This document shows positions 1 through 7,603 of a DNA stretch of 28,917 nt, one piece after another (positions within the stretch are counted from its first letter, which is position 1; every line of letters starts with the position of its first letter). The notes beneath the pieces are model-generated. The model saw only the letters and a program-made list of their open reading frames with translations, was not told where the DNA came from and ran no database searches. Source of the stretch: Piscirickettsiaceae bacterium (GTDB lineage: Bacteria; Pseudomonadota; Gammaproteobacteria; Nitrosococcales; Methylophagaceae); NCBI GenBank assembly GCA_018646825.1, contig JABGUA010000195.1, positions 1-28,917 on the forward strand. The letters are read 5' to 3'. The translations under genes were made by a program, and so were the position numbers.

Positions 1-2
1 CA

Positions 3-812
3 CCCGTGCGCTCTACTACACACCGAGACATGGAGCCAGCCCCAAAACAATTTATTAAAGTACTCCGTAACCCCGATATTATGCGATTAGTGCTCAGTAT
101 CATGATGTTACATTTATTGCTAACGACCAGTTTTTTTGCCCTACCTATCACTTTATTTGAACAAGCTGGTTTAGCGAAAAGTGAACACGCGATGGCTTAC
201 TTACCTGTTCTAATATTGGCCTTTATTGCGATGGTGCCATTCATTATTATTGCTGAAAAACGGCGTAAGATGAAGCCGGTCTTTATTGGTTCGGTCATTG
301 TCTTAGGTTTAGTACAACTAGTTTGGGCTTTTTTCGCCAGCTCAGTCACAGGTATTTTAATCGGATTGTGGTTATTCTTTACCGCCTTTAATATTCTCGA
401 GGCAAGTCTGCCATCAATGATGTCGAAGCTCAGTCCGCTTGAAAATAAAGGGACGGCATTGGGAATTTATTCCACCGCACAATTCTTGGGTGCTTTTATT
501 GGTGGCGCTACCGGCGGGTTTTTATACGGGCAATTTGGTGTCACTGGCGTTTTTATAGCAGGTGCGATCATTACCGTAGTCTGGTTATTTTTTGTTTTCC
601 CTATGAACCAACCCCGCCATTTATCAACTAAAATTCTTGAACTACCTACGTTGACTGAAGTCAATGCCGATGAGGTTGCAATGCAATTGAACGCAATTGA
701 TGGTGTTGTCGACACCATGATTGTGGCCAGTGAGCAAGTCGCCTATGTCAAATACGCACCCGAAGAACTCAATCTCGATGAACTAGATGCTTTTCGTGTT
801 TCATCATCGTAG
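3..812 (+). CDS. MFS transporter, C-terminal part (cut by left window edge)
   Basis: This is the C-terminal part of a major facilitator superfamily transporter. The frame is open to the left edge, so the true start lies outside the window and the GTG near base 6 is not taken as a start. About 270 residues remain. They hold roughly six hydrophobic helices, which fits the second half of a 12-helix MFS protein. A soluble tail of about 60 residues follows the last helix and alternates short strands and helices (around residues 210-265). A similar extra tail occurs, as I recall, on MFS proteins next to ssb in other gammaproteobacteria such as Pseudomonas, where uvrA lies on the other side. The stop is 40 bases before ssb. 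The substrate cannot be told from the sequence. Confidence 0.85.
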   Translation, partial: PVRSTTHRDMEPAPKQFIKVLRNPDIMRLVLSIMMLHLLLTTSFFALPITLFEQAGLAKSEHAMAYLPVLILAFIAMVPFIIIAEKRRKMKPVFIGSVIVLGLVQLVWAFFASSVTGILIGLWLFFTAFNILEASLPSMMSKLSPLENKGTALGIYSTAQFLGAFIGGATGGFLYGQFGVTGVFIAGAIITVVWLFFVFPMNQPRHLSTKILELPTLTEVNADEVAMQLNAIDGVVDTMIVASEQVAYVKYAPEELNLDELDAFRVSSS

Positions 813-852
813 AATACCCTCATAACCTTAATATCAAATTCAGGAGCAAACC

Positions 853-1341
853 ATGTCAGTGAATAAAGTGATTCTTGTTGGACGACTCGGCGCAGAACCA
901 GAAAGTCGTTCTTTCCCTAATGGTGGCTCTATTTGTAATTTACGTTTAGCCACATCAGAATCATGGAAAGACAAACAAACGGGTGAGCGTAAAGAGCGGA
1001 CTGAGTGGCATCGAGTGGTATTACAAAATCGCTTAGGAGAAGTAGCCCAACAATATTTACACAAAGGATCTCAAGTCTATATCGAAGGTCGCATTCGTAC
1101 TAATAAATGGCAAGATCAAAGTGGTCAAGATCGCTACTCAACTGAAATTATGGGCGACAGCATGACAATGTTAGGCGGTGGTGGAACCGGGGCTGGTGGT
1201 AGCAGCACAGGTTACGACCAATCTGCCCCTCAAAAACCAAGAGGCCCAGCATCTCCACAACCTGCATCACCTTCTGCTGGACCGGATTATGGCGCACCTT
1301 CCGGTGGAGCCGATTACTTGGATGATGATATTCCGTTTTAA
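853..1341 (+). CDS. ssb: single-stranded DNA-binding protein
   Basis: SSB coats single-stranded DNA in replication, recombination and repair, and recruits partner proteins through its acidic tail. The 162-residue protein opens with the typical MSVNKVILVGRLGAEPE of the OB-fold (residues 1 to about 110). A flexible linker rich in Gly, Pro, Ser and Gln follows, and the conserved acidic tip DDDIPF ends the protein. An AGGAG ribosome-binding site lies about 8 bases before the ATG. The length is close to that of other proteobacterial SSBs. It stands alone downstream of the MFS gene, and no clear intrinsic terminator follows it. Confidence 0.98.
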   Translation: MSVNKVILVGRLGAEPESRSFPNGGSICNLRLATSESWKDKQTGERKERTEWHRVVLQNRLGEVAQQYLHKGSQVYIEGRIRTNKWQDQSGQDRYSTEIMGDSMTMLGGGGTGAGGSSTGYDQSAPQKPRGPASPQPASPSAGPDYGAPSGGADYLDDDIPF

Positions 1342-1426
1342 GTCAGCCACTTAAAGTTTGTCACATTTTTGCAACAAAAAACACGTAGTTACCCTTAGCT
1401 TCTTGGTCAATAGATCTATTAAAAAC

Positions 1427-1455
1427 TTGATCTAGTTCACACTTCGCATTAGATT
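1427..1455 (+). promoter_or_regulatory. candidate sigma70 promoter for the small secreted protein gene
   Basis: TTGATC (1427-1432) and TAGATT (1450-1455) are separated by exactly 17 bases. Each box matches four of six consensus positions. Transcription would start about 30 bases before the start codon at 1493. A 12-base palindrome, AATAGATCTATT (1409-1420), lies just upstream and could be an operator. The boxes are weak, so this is a suggestion only. Confidence 0.3.
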
Positions 1456-1492
1456 GGTTTTATCGCTAAATTCCACTGATGGGAAGGAGACA

Positions 1493-1750
1493 ATGATGTT
1501 ATCCAAGAAGATACTACTTATTGCACTACTTATGACGACACCTTTTGTAGCTTCTGCAGAAGCAGAATTTTTGACTACGTATACTGATGTTGAGAGTTAT
1601 GTCGAAGCTAAAATACGTTTAGGAAAACAAGATGTCTTAGAATCAGATTTGATTCGCACACATTATATTGTCGAAAGAGACTTAGAAACGATGAAAGTTA
1701 TTGTTCGTCCAGTGCAAAACCAATATACAGCACAAAATGACGCTTTGTAA
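1493..1750 (+). CDS. small secreted protein of unknown function
   Basis: The family is not recognised. The product is 85 residues. The start is placed at ATG 1493 (1496 is also possible) because GGAAGGAG lies just before it. A TTG further upstream at 1454 would spoil the signal peptide. Residues 1 to about 21 form a clear Sec signal peptide: a Lys pair, a hydrophobic stretch rich in Leu, Ile and Ala, and VASA before the likely cleavage site. There is no lipobox cysteine. The mature part is about 64 residues, charged, and has no cysteine, so it is probably a small periplasmic protein. It is convergent with the unit to its right, with 25 bases between the two stops. It has its own weak candidate promoter. 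Confidence 0.75.
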   Translation: MMLSKKILLIALLMTTPFVASAEAEFLTTYTDVESYVEAKIRLGKQDVLESDLIRTHYIVERDLETMKVIVRPVQNQYTAQNDAL

Positions 1751-1775
1751 CAACAGGTATTTTCAAATTAGACCT

Positions 1776-2369
1776 TTATTCAACTATCTGAAAATCCGTT
1801 AAATAGATTAACTCGCAGGCACCACCACCGGTGTCTTCGCGTGTTAACGAACTCTGCCAGTGCCATTCCTCCTCGTTTGCATCGACCCTGATTAAAAACC
1901 CTTTCAGGGCAATAACCTGTCCTTCTTTTACAATGTCTAGTTTATCCATTATATGGTCTTCAGATGGCACCATATGCATGTTGGCGCTTTGCGTTTCTAT
2001 TGCACGGCGTGGGATCGGAAAGGTCTCTACAGACCAGCGGTACCAGCGACCAGACTGCGAAAACTGTATCTTATCAATGATAGCCTGATCAGACATCTCT
2101 CCCCAGCCTAAAGCTAAATCGACAGGCGATAATTCGCTTTCTTGTCCTAAATGATAATTTTCTTTCGCTAAAACTTTCGCCTGCAGTGCAAAGTCTGCTA
2201 ATGGCGTTATTTTATGGCCCTTGAACTCAAATGGTTCTGCTTGCTTAATCTCTTGTTGCATTGGTGCTTCATGTGCTTTTATTCCTGGGCCTAATACGAC
2301 TTCGTCACTGCCACCTGTTAATTTCCACAATACGAAGATCATAAAGCCAACAATCCATAATCGGCCCAT
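1776..2369 (-). CDS. conserved membrane-anchored protein of unknown function, coupled to ampG
   Basis: The product is 197 residues. Residues 3-18 form one hydrophobic segment with little positive charge before it, so it is probably an N-terminal anchor with the rest in the periplasm. The soluble part is rich in Trp, Glu and Gln and has a WHWQSSLTREDTG stretch near the C-terminus. No enzyme motif is recognised. The ATG shares one base with the ampG stop (TAATG on the minus strand), so translation is probably coupled to AmpG. It is the last gene of the xth-ampG unit. That position suggests a link to the envelope, but this is only a guess from context. Confidence 0.8.
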   Translation of the reverse strand: MGRLWIVGFMIFVLWKLTGGSDEVVLGPGIKAHEAPMQQEIKQAEPFEFKGHKITPLADFALQAKVLAKENYHLGQESELSPVDLALGWGEMSDQAIIDKIQFSQSGRWYRWSVETFPIPRRAIETQSANMHMVPSEDHIMDKLDIVKEGQVIALKGFLIRVDANEEEWHWQSSLTREDTGGGACELIYLTDFQIVE

Positions 2370-3922
2370 TATGAATGGCCTTTAAACACAAGGTATTTAT
2401 TAGCCAGCACAATTAATAATAAAACAGGCAATCCCATCAATGCCGTGATTAAGAAGAACTGTTCATAACCCATACTTTCAACTATAGAGCCTGAGTAACC
2501 ACCTAATACTTTTGGTAATAATGTCATCAAGGAACTGAAAATGGCATATTGCATAGCTGTAAATGAAATATTAGTTAAGCTTGATAAAAAGGCAATAAAG
2601 GCAGCACTGGCTAATCCAGCCGATAAATTATCTGCTGCAATCACAATATACAACATGGTGATGTCCTGGCCCATTTGTGCCAAGAACATAAACAATAAAT
2701 TAGTCAGTGCTGATAATACGGCACCTAAAAATAAAATCCGCATCACGCCAAAACGAATAGCCAATAAGCCGCCCAAAAAACCACCCATGATTGTCATCGC
2801 TAATCCAAAACTTTTTACTACACTTGCAATGACTGGCTTACTAAAACCTAAGTCTTGGTAAAATACGTTTGAAATAACACCCAGTACAATATCTGAAATG
2901 CGATATAAGCCTATTAACGCTAATAATAATAAGGCAAGTGATAAGCCGTAACGTTGAAAAAAATCTCTTATCGGGGCGATATAAGTTTGTGCAACTTGTT
3001 GCTGCTTTACTACGCCCAAGTTTATCAACCCTTTCGCGATGATTGCCACAAAACTAAGTGCCAGACTAAGGCGGCATAATTCAACTAAAAAACTCGCTAG
3101 TTTTTTATTAGCAAGCCACTCGTTCAGTGTTAATTTTGCTACTTGAGACAACTCCACACTATAGTAAAAAGCAGCAATAAAGCCTGCTACACAGAATACA
3201 AACAAAAGTAAAAAAGACAGGTAGTCTTGCTGGGAATGCACCAATTGGTCATTTTGTTTTTCATCAGGTTCTTCAATAATCAATGTCGTTATCACGCCAA
3301 TTAGCATGACTGATGCCATGATGAAATAAGTCACTTGCCAAGCTTGGTAGTTATACACATCTTTTGTCGAGCCTAAGTAGCTTGCTAAATACAAGGCACC
3401 AGCTCCGGCTAATAACATACCCACCCGGTAACCCGCGATATAGCTTGATGCCATTAAAGGTTGTAAATCGATTTCTGCCGATTCAATCCGATATGCATCA
3501 ATAACAATATCTTGTGTTGCAGCTGAAAAACCAAGAAAAACCGCTGCCCAAGCCATTGCTGTTAATGTATCTGTTGCAGGATCGATCGACGCCATTAAGC
3601 TAATCGATGCGATGATCATAAGCTGTGACAATAAGAGCCAAGCGCGTCGTCGACCAAGCCATTTCGTTAAGAATGGAATGGCCAATTTGTCAACGAGCGG
3701 TGCCCATACAAACTTGAATGAATATCCTAATGCCGCCCAACTAAAATAAGTTACCGCGGCACGCTCAACACCCGCCTCACGTAACCACAAGCTCAATGAG
3801 GAAAATATTAATAAGATTGGTATGCCCGCGGAGATACCCAAAAAAAGCATTGTCACCACTCTTGGGTGGCAAAATGCTTTGGCGCTCTCAGTCCAACTTT
3901 TAGTCTGGCTATCGTTGGTCAT
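2369..3922 (-). CDS. ampG: AmpG-family muropeptide permease
   Basis: AmpG carries GlcNAc-anhydroMurNAc peptides from the periplasm into the cytoplasm for cell-wall recycling. In many species this sets the signal for AmpC beta-lactamase induction. The 517-residue protein begins with the family pattern around residues 20-100, including LGISAGIPILLIFSSL, WLREAGV and a WAPLVDK stretch. The basic loop LGRRRAW lies at about residues 88-94. Many hydrophobic segments follow, compatible with 12-14 helices, and E. coli AmpG is 491 residues. The ATG overlaps the xth stop (ATGA), and its own stop overlaps the next ATG, so the three genes are probably translated in series. Confidence 0.9.
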   Translation of the reverse strand: MTNDSQTKSWTESAKAFCHPRVVTMLFLGISAGIPILLIFSSLSLWLREAGVERAAVTYFSWAALGYSFKFVWAPLVDKLAIPFLTKWLGRRRAWLLLSQLMIIASISLMASIDPATDTLTAMAWAAVFLGFSAATQDIVIDAYRIESAEIDLQPLMASSYIAGYRVGMLLAGAGALYLASYLGSTKDVYNYQAWQVTYFIMASVMLIGVITTLIIEEPDEKQNDQLVHSQQDYLSFLLLFVFCVAGFIAAFYYSVELSQVAKLTLNEWLANKKLASFLVELCRLSLALSFVAIIAKGLINLGVVKQQQVAQTYIAPIRDFFQRYGLSLALLLLALIGLYRISDIVLGVISNVFYQDLGFSKPVIASVVKSFGLAMTIMGGFLGGLLAIRFGVMRILFLGAVLSALTNLLFMFLAQMGQDITMLYIVIAADNLSAGLASAAFIAFLSSLTNISFTAMQYAIFSSLMTLLPKVLGGYSGSIVESMGYEQFFLITALMGLPVLLLIVLANKYLVFKGHS

Positions 3923-4701
3923 TTTCCAGGGGTAGCGTAGTCATAATTGATAATTAGTGGTGCATGATCAGAAAAACTTTGTTCACGATAAATTTCCGTG
4001 GACTGTACGCTGCCTTTTAAGTTTGGCGATAAGATGTGGTAATCGATCCGCCAACCAACGTTATTTGCTCGCGCTTGTCCTCGGTTTGACCACCATGTGT
4101 ACTGATGCTCCTCTTGTTCAATTTCTCGAAATGCATCGACGAAACCAGCCTCATCGAACAATTCGTCAAGCCAAGCACGTTCTTCAGGTAAAAAACCAGA
4201 GTTCTTTAAATTACCTTTCCAATTTCGAATGTCTTGATTTTTATGCGCGATATTCCAATCGCCACAGACAATATAATCCCGACCAGACTCCTTCATCTCT
4301 ACGAGTTTGGCCATCATATGGTCCATGCAGCGATATTTTAATTGTTGGCGCTCTTCTTTTGATGATCCTGATGGCATATAAAGAGAAATAACGCTCAAAT
4401 TACCAAATTTTGCTTCGATATAACGTCCTTCTGAATCAAACTCTTCGTTGCCCATACCTAGAACCACTTCGTCTGGCTTGTCTTGGCAGTACAGTGCCAC
4501 ACCGCTGTACCCTTTCTTTTGTGCATCATGATAAAAACAGTGATAGCCCTTGGGGTGATATAGTTCATCGGCAAGCTGATCGATTTGGGCTTTCGTTTCT
4601 TGAATACAAACAACATAAGCCTGTGTTTTTGCTACCCAATCAAAAAAACCTTTCCTTCCTGCCGCACGAATACCATTGACATTGGCTGTCACAATTTTCA
4701 T
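3919..4701 (-). CDS. xth: exodeoxyribonuclease III
   Basis: This is an AP endonuclease and 3'-5' exonuclease of base-excision repair, in the endonuclease/exonuclease/phosphatase fold. Visible active-site elements in order are IQETKAQ (metal-binding Glu35), LYMPSG (Tyr108), GDWNIAH (Asp148 and Asn150) and SDHAPL near the end (Asp245 and His246). The length, 260 residues, is normal for the family. An AGGG lies seven bases before the ATG. It is the first gene of the xth-ampG-unknown unit, and transcription must start in the gap shared with rpsT. Which paralogue of the ExoIII family it is (xthA or a second copy) cannot be settled here. Confidence 0.95.
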   Translation of the reverse strand: MKIVTANVNGIRAAGRKGFFDWVAKTQAYVVCIQETKAQIDQLADELYHPKGYHCFYHDAQKKGYSGVALYCQDKPDEVVLGMGNEEFDSEGRYIEAKFGNLSVISLYMPSGSSKEERQQLKYRCMDHMMAKLVEMKESGRDYIVCGDWNIAHKNQDIRNWKGNLKNSGFLPEERAWLDELFDEAGFVDAFREIEQEEHQYTWWSNRGQARANNVGWRIDYHILSPNLKGSVQSTEIYREQSFSDHAPLIINYDYATPGK

Positions 4702-4751
4702 TGTTTTACCCTAAAATTGACTAATGTCGGTTATCATACCAAGGAATAACA

Positions 4752-4763
4752 GCAAACGTTTGT
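4752..4763. promoter_or_regulatory. PurR/LacI-family-like palindrome between xth and rpsT
   Basis: GCAAACGTTTGT contains the perfect 10-base palindrome CAAACGTTTG with a central CpG. This is the core seen in E. coli PurR and other LacI-family operators. It lies 51 bases before the xth start and about 70 bases before the rpsT -35 box. No regulator gene is nearby, so the assignment is tentative. Confidence 0.3.
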
Positions 4764-4825
4764 CCTCTCTTGTTCTGGTTTCCTTTACTACAGCTACCTT
4801 CAGCGTGCTTTGAGACTCATTGAAA

Positions 4826-4850
4826 TTAGGTCTTTACAAAGTAGACCTAA
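4826..4850. repeat. inverted repeat over the rpsT -35 region
   Basis: TTAGGTCT (4826-4833) and AGACCTAA (4843-4850) form an exact 8-base inverted repeat around a 9-base centre. It covers the -35 box and half of the spacer of the rpsT promoter, so it would end before the transcript begins. A protein binding site is therefore a better guess than an RNA hairpin. No T run follows on either strand. Confidence 0.6.
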
Positions 4851-4861
4851 ATCAGGATAAT
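4833..4861 (+). promoter_or_regulatory. sigma70 promoter of rpsT
   Basis: TTTACA (4833-4838) and GATAAT (4856-4861) each match five of six consensus bases and are 17 bases apart. The predicted start, near 4868, leaves a leader of about 37 bases with a CAGGAGA ribosome-binding site. The -35 box lies inside the inverted repeat at 4826-4850. Confidence 0.65.
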
Positions 4862-4904
4862 GCTCTGTTCTTTAAGTATATAGCTGGTTTTCAGGAGAAA
4901 CACT

Positions 4905-5165
4905 TTGGCCAACTCAGCACAAGCAAAAAAACGCGCTCGTCAAGCGGAAGATAGCCGCCAACGTAACGCAAGTCAACGTTCAGCAATGCGTACAACTGTT
5001 AAAGCACTTCAGAAAGCGATTGAAGCTGGTGATAAAGCGCAAGCAACTGCCGCATATCAAGCTGCTGTTCCTGCTCTAGACCGTATGGCACGTAAGGGGC
5101 TTATTCATAGTAACGCTGCTGCACGTAGTAAAAGCCGTTTAAATAAAGCAGTTCGCGCACTTTAA
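4905..5165 (+). CDS. rpsT: 30S ribosomal protein S20
   Basis: S20 binds 16S rRNA and helps assemble the 30S subunit. The 86-residue protein is very rich in Ala, Lys and Arg and has the family opening ANSAQAKKRARQAE and the later pattern DRMARKGLIHSNAAARSKSRL. The start is TTG at 4905, with CAGGAGA eight to nine bases upstream, and no ATG or GTG gives a normal N-terminus. E. coli rpsT also starts with UUG, where the weak codon is tied to S20 control of its own translation. Keeping the same unusual start here suggests similar control. The gene is monocistronic, with its own promoter and terminator. Confidence 0.98.
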   Translation: MANSAQAKKRARQAEDSRQRNASQRSAMRTTVKALQKAIEAGDKAQATAAYQAAVPALDRMARKGLIHSNAAARSKSRLNKAVRAL

Positions 5166-5190
5166 TAGTTCCGCCCATCTGTTTTAGTAA

Positions 5191-5215
5191 AAAACCGACG
5201 GCATGTCGGTTTTTT
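5191..5215 (+). terminator. intrinsic terminator of rpsT
   Basis: AAAACCGAC (5191-5199) pairs with GTCGGTTTT (5205-5213) around a five-base loop and runs into a T-rich stretch. It begins about 25 bases after the rpsT stop and would keep rpsT transcription from entering the MFS gene. Confidence 0.85.
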
Positions 5216-5281
5216 TATGCCTGCTTTTTCCAGTGAATCCCCTGTAGCCAATTTGTTTCACCGCCCCTCTTATTCACGGTT

Positions 5282-6460
5282 ATGACTTTTATGAATTTTG
5301 GTGTTCTAGCTCTCTCTTTCTGTAAAGCATTACTCAGCACAGGCAATGTGTTGCTGGTTGCGGTCACAGCGTTAATTGGCCAATCCCTTTCCCCCGACCC
5401 TACCTGGGTTACTTTACCCGTTGCATTCCAATTTATTGGCTTAATGTGTGCGACTATCCCAGCCTCATTGATCATGGATAAAATTGGCCGAAAGAACGGT
5501 TTTTATCTGGGCAATGCGCTTGGTATTGTGGGTGCTATCTTGTGTATTCAGGCCCTCTATTCTGCCTCGTTTTGGCTATTTTGTGTTGGGACTTTCTTTT
5601 TAGGAATTGGTATTGGCTTTGGCACACTCTACCGCTTTGCGGCTGTTGAAATGTGCGAAAAATCTTATCGTGCCAAAGCCATTTCGATCATTATGGCAGG
5701 TGGTGTCTTAGCGGCCATTGCTGGGCCTAACTTGGCTATTTTCAGTCAAGATTTGGTTGAAGGTACTCCTTTTGTCGGTGCTTTTTGGGGATTACTCGTC
5801 CTTTATATTGCCGCCATGTTGGTCTTGGCTATTGTTGAATTTCCACCTCGAGTGATTCACGCCCCTGATGTAGTCACACGGCCGGTCATCGACATTATTC
5901 TACAGCCCATTTTCCTTGTTTCTGTCGTCGCAGCGATGGTCAGCTATGTTGTGATGAATTTATTAATGACGGCAACCCCTTTGGCGATGCATCATCACGG
6001 CTACCACTTTAACTCATCAGCTTTTGTCATTGAGTTACATGCCCTTGGCATGTTTTTACCAGGCTTCTTTACTGGTGACTTAATCAAGCGTTTTGGCACT
6101 ATCCGTATCTTGATAATTGGCGCCTTCATAATGTTGGCCTGTATTGGCATTAATCTCAATGGCCAATCTGAACTGCACTTTTCTGTTTCTTTATTCTTAT
6201 TAGGCCTTGGCTGGAATTTTATGTTCGTCAGTGCCACGCACTTAGTTACTGGCGCTTACTCCGAAGCCGAGAAACCAAAAGCACAGGCTGCTAATGAGTT
6301 CTTAATTTTTAGCATGGTGACATTTTCTGCACTCGCTTCAGGCTGGTTAGAAGCGACACTAGGCTGGCACATTATGAACCTGATTTGTATCCCGGTTGTG
6401 CTTTTTGCAATTGCTATCGTCATTTACTTTGATAAAAAGCAGGCTTTTAACATCGCTTAA
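5282..6460 (+). CDS. MFS transporter
   Basis: This is a full-length major facilitator superfamily protein of 392 residues with about 12 hydrophobic segments. The basic loop between helices 2 and 3 is seen as DKIGRKNGF near residues 62-70. Helix 1 begins within the first ten residues, so little N-terminus can be missing. The ATG at 5282 has no clear ribosome-binding site, and the frame upstream carries no other good start before a stop at 5234. The substrate is unknown. It stands alone between the rpsT terminator and the convergent proB, with 10 bases between the two stops. It is not close in sequence to the MFS protein at the left edge. Confidence 0.85.
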   Translation: MTFMNFGVLALSFCKALLSTGNVLLVAVTALIGQSLSPDPTWVTLPVAFQFIGLMCATIPASLIMDKIGRKNGFYLGNALGIVGAILCIQALYSASFWLFCVGTFFLGIGIGFGTLYRFAAVEMCEKSYRAKAISIIMAGGVLAAIAGPNLAIFSQDLVEGTPFVGAFWGLLVLYIAAMLVLAIVEFPPRVIHAPDVVTRPVIDIILQPIFLVSVVAAMVSYVVMNLLMTATPLAMHHHGYHFNSSAFVIELHALGMFLPGFFTGDLIKRFGTIRILIIGAFIMLACIGINLNGQSELHFSVSLFLLGLGWNFMFVSATHLVTGAYSEAEKPKAQAANEFLIFSMVTFSALASGWLEATLGWHIMNLICIPVVLFAIAIVIYFDKKQAFNIA

Positions 6461-6470
6461 TTTTTAGGCT

Positions 6471-7601
6471 TTAACCTGTTATAACCAAATTATCACGATG
6501 AATCAGCTCTGGCTCATCGACATAGCCTAGAATTGCTTCAATGTCATTACTTACTCTGCCCATGATTTTTCTGGCTTCATCAGCATTGTAATTTACTAGA
6601 CCACGGGCCACTTCATGACCTGATAGATCATGACAAATCACAAGCTCGCCGCGGGTGAATTGGCCTTGAACTTGTTTAATTCCAACTGACAGAATGCTCT
6701 TCCCTTGTTGTCTTACGACATCGACAGCACCCTCATCTAATGTGATATAGCCGTTTGGTTTTAAATGTCCTACAAGCCACTGCTGACGTGCTGTCATAGG
6801 CTCGTTATCAGCCCATAACAATGTGCCTACCGTTTCACCATTGGATAGTCTTTGTAAATTGTCTGCCTGTTTGCCAGAGAGGATCACCGTAGCGGCACCT
6901 GAACGTGCAGCACGGCGTGCAGCTAATAGCTTGGTCGCCATACCCCCACGACCTAGTTCGCCTTTGCTTTCGCCTGCCATGGCGTCTAACTCGCTGTTAT
7001 TGGCTGCAGAAGTATTAATTAACTTTGCTTTTGGATTCTGGCGTGGGTCAGATTCAAATAGGCCATTTTGGTCTGTCAGAATCACCAGTACATCAGCCTC
7101 GACTAGATTCGCCGTCATCGCTGCTAAGGTATCGTTATCACCGAAACGGATTTCTTCTGTCGCGATGGTATCATTCTCATTGACCACTGGCAGCACATTG
7201 AGCTCTAACAAACTGCTCAAGGTACTCCGGGCATTGAGGTAACGGCTGCGATCAGATAGATCAGCATGTGTTAGTAGAATTTGTGCCGTATGGATGTCAT
7301 GTTGCTTACACGCTGACGCATAAGCTTGAATTAAACCCATTTGCCCGACGCTGGCAGCTGATTGTAATAAATGGAGTGCATGAGGACGCTTATTCCAGCC
7401 AAGCTGTTGCATGCCAGCGGCAACTGAACCCGATGTGACAAGTACAATTTCTTTGCCTTGTGCCCGCAGTTTGGCTATTTCTCCGCTTAGCCATTTTACA
7501 CGCTCGAGATCTAACCCTTCACCCGCGCGCGTTAAGAGAGCACTACCAATCTTGATGACCCAACGTTTTGTATCGACAAGCTGTTGGTGGGTGTTTGTCA
7601 C
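6471..7601 (-). CDS. proB: glutamate 5-kinase
   Basis: ProB phosphorylates glutamate to gamma-glutamyl phosphate, the first step of proline synthesis. The N-terminal amino-acid kinase domain (about residues 1-260) shows VIKIGSALLT, VTSGSVAAGM, NENDTIAT with FGDNDTLAA, and a GRGGMATKLLAA stretch. The C-terminal PUA domain (about 280-365) ends with the ARGLVNYNADEARKIMG pattern. The length of 376 is normal for the two-domain form. The start is GTG at 7601, with AGAGGAA just upstream inside the end of obgE. Only two bases separate it from the obgE stop, so the two genes are probably co-translated. The obgE-proB order is common in gammaproteobacteria. Confidence 0.97.
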   Translation of the reverse strand: MTNTHQQLVDTKRWVIKIGSALLTRAGEGLDLERVKWLSGEIAKLRAQGKEIVLVTSGSVAAGMQQLGWNKRPHALHLLQSAASVGQMGLIQAYASACKQHDIHTAQILLTHADLSDRSRYLNARSTLSSLLELNVLPVVNENDTIATEEIRFGDNDTLAAMTANLVEADVLVILTDQNGLFESDPRQNPKAKLINTSAANNSELDAMAGESKGELGRGGMATKLLAARRAARSGAATVILSGKQADNLQRLSNGETVGTLLWADNEPMTARQQWLVGHLKPNGYITLDEGAVDVVRQQGKSILSVGIKQVQGQFTRGELVICHDLSGHEVARGLVNYNADEARKIMGRVSNDIEAILGYVDEPELIHRDNLVITG

Positions 7602-7603
7602 GG

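Noticed and set aside
1759..1795. ATTTTCA...TGAAAAT repeat between the convergent ends of the small secreted gene and the AmpG unit, as a terminator
   Set aside because: The stem is only seven A/T-rich pairs with a loop of more than 20 bases and no T run, too weak to call.
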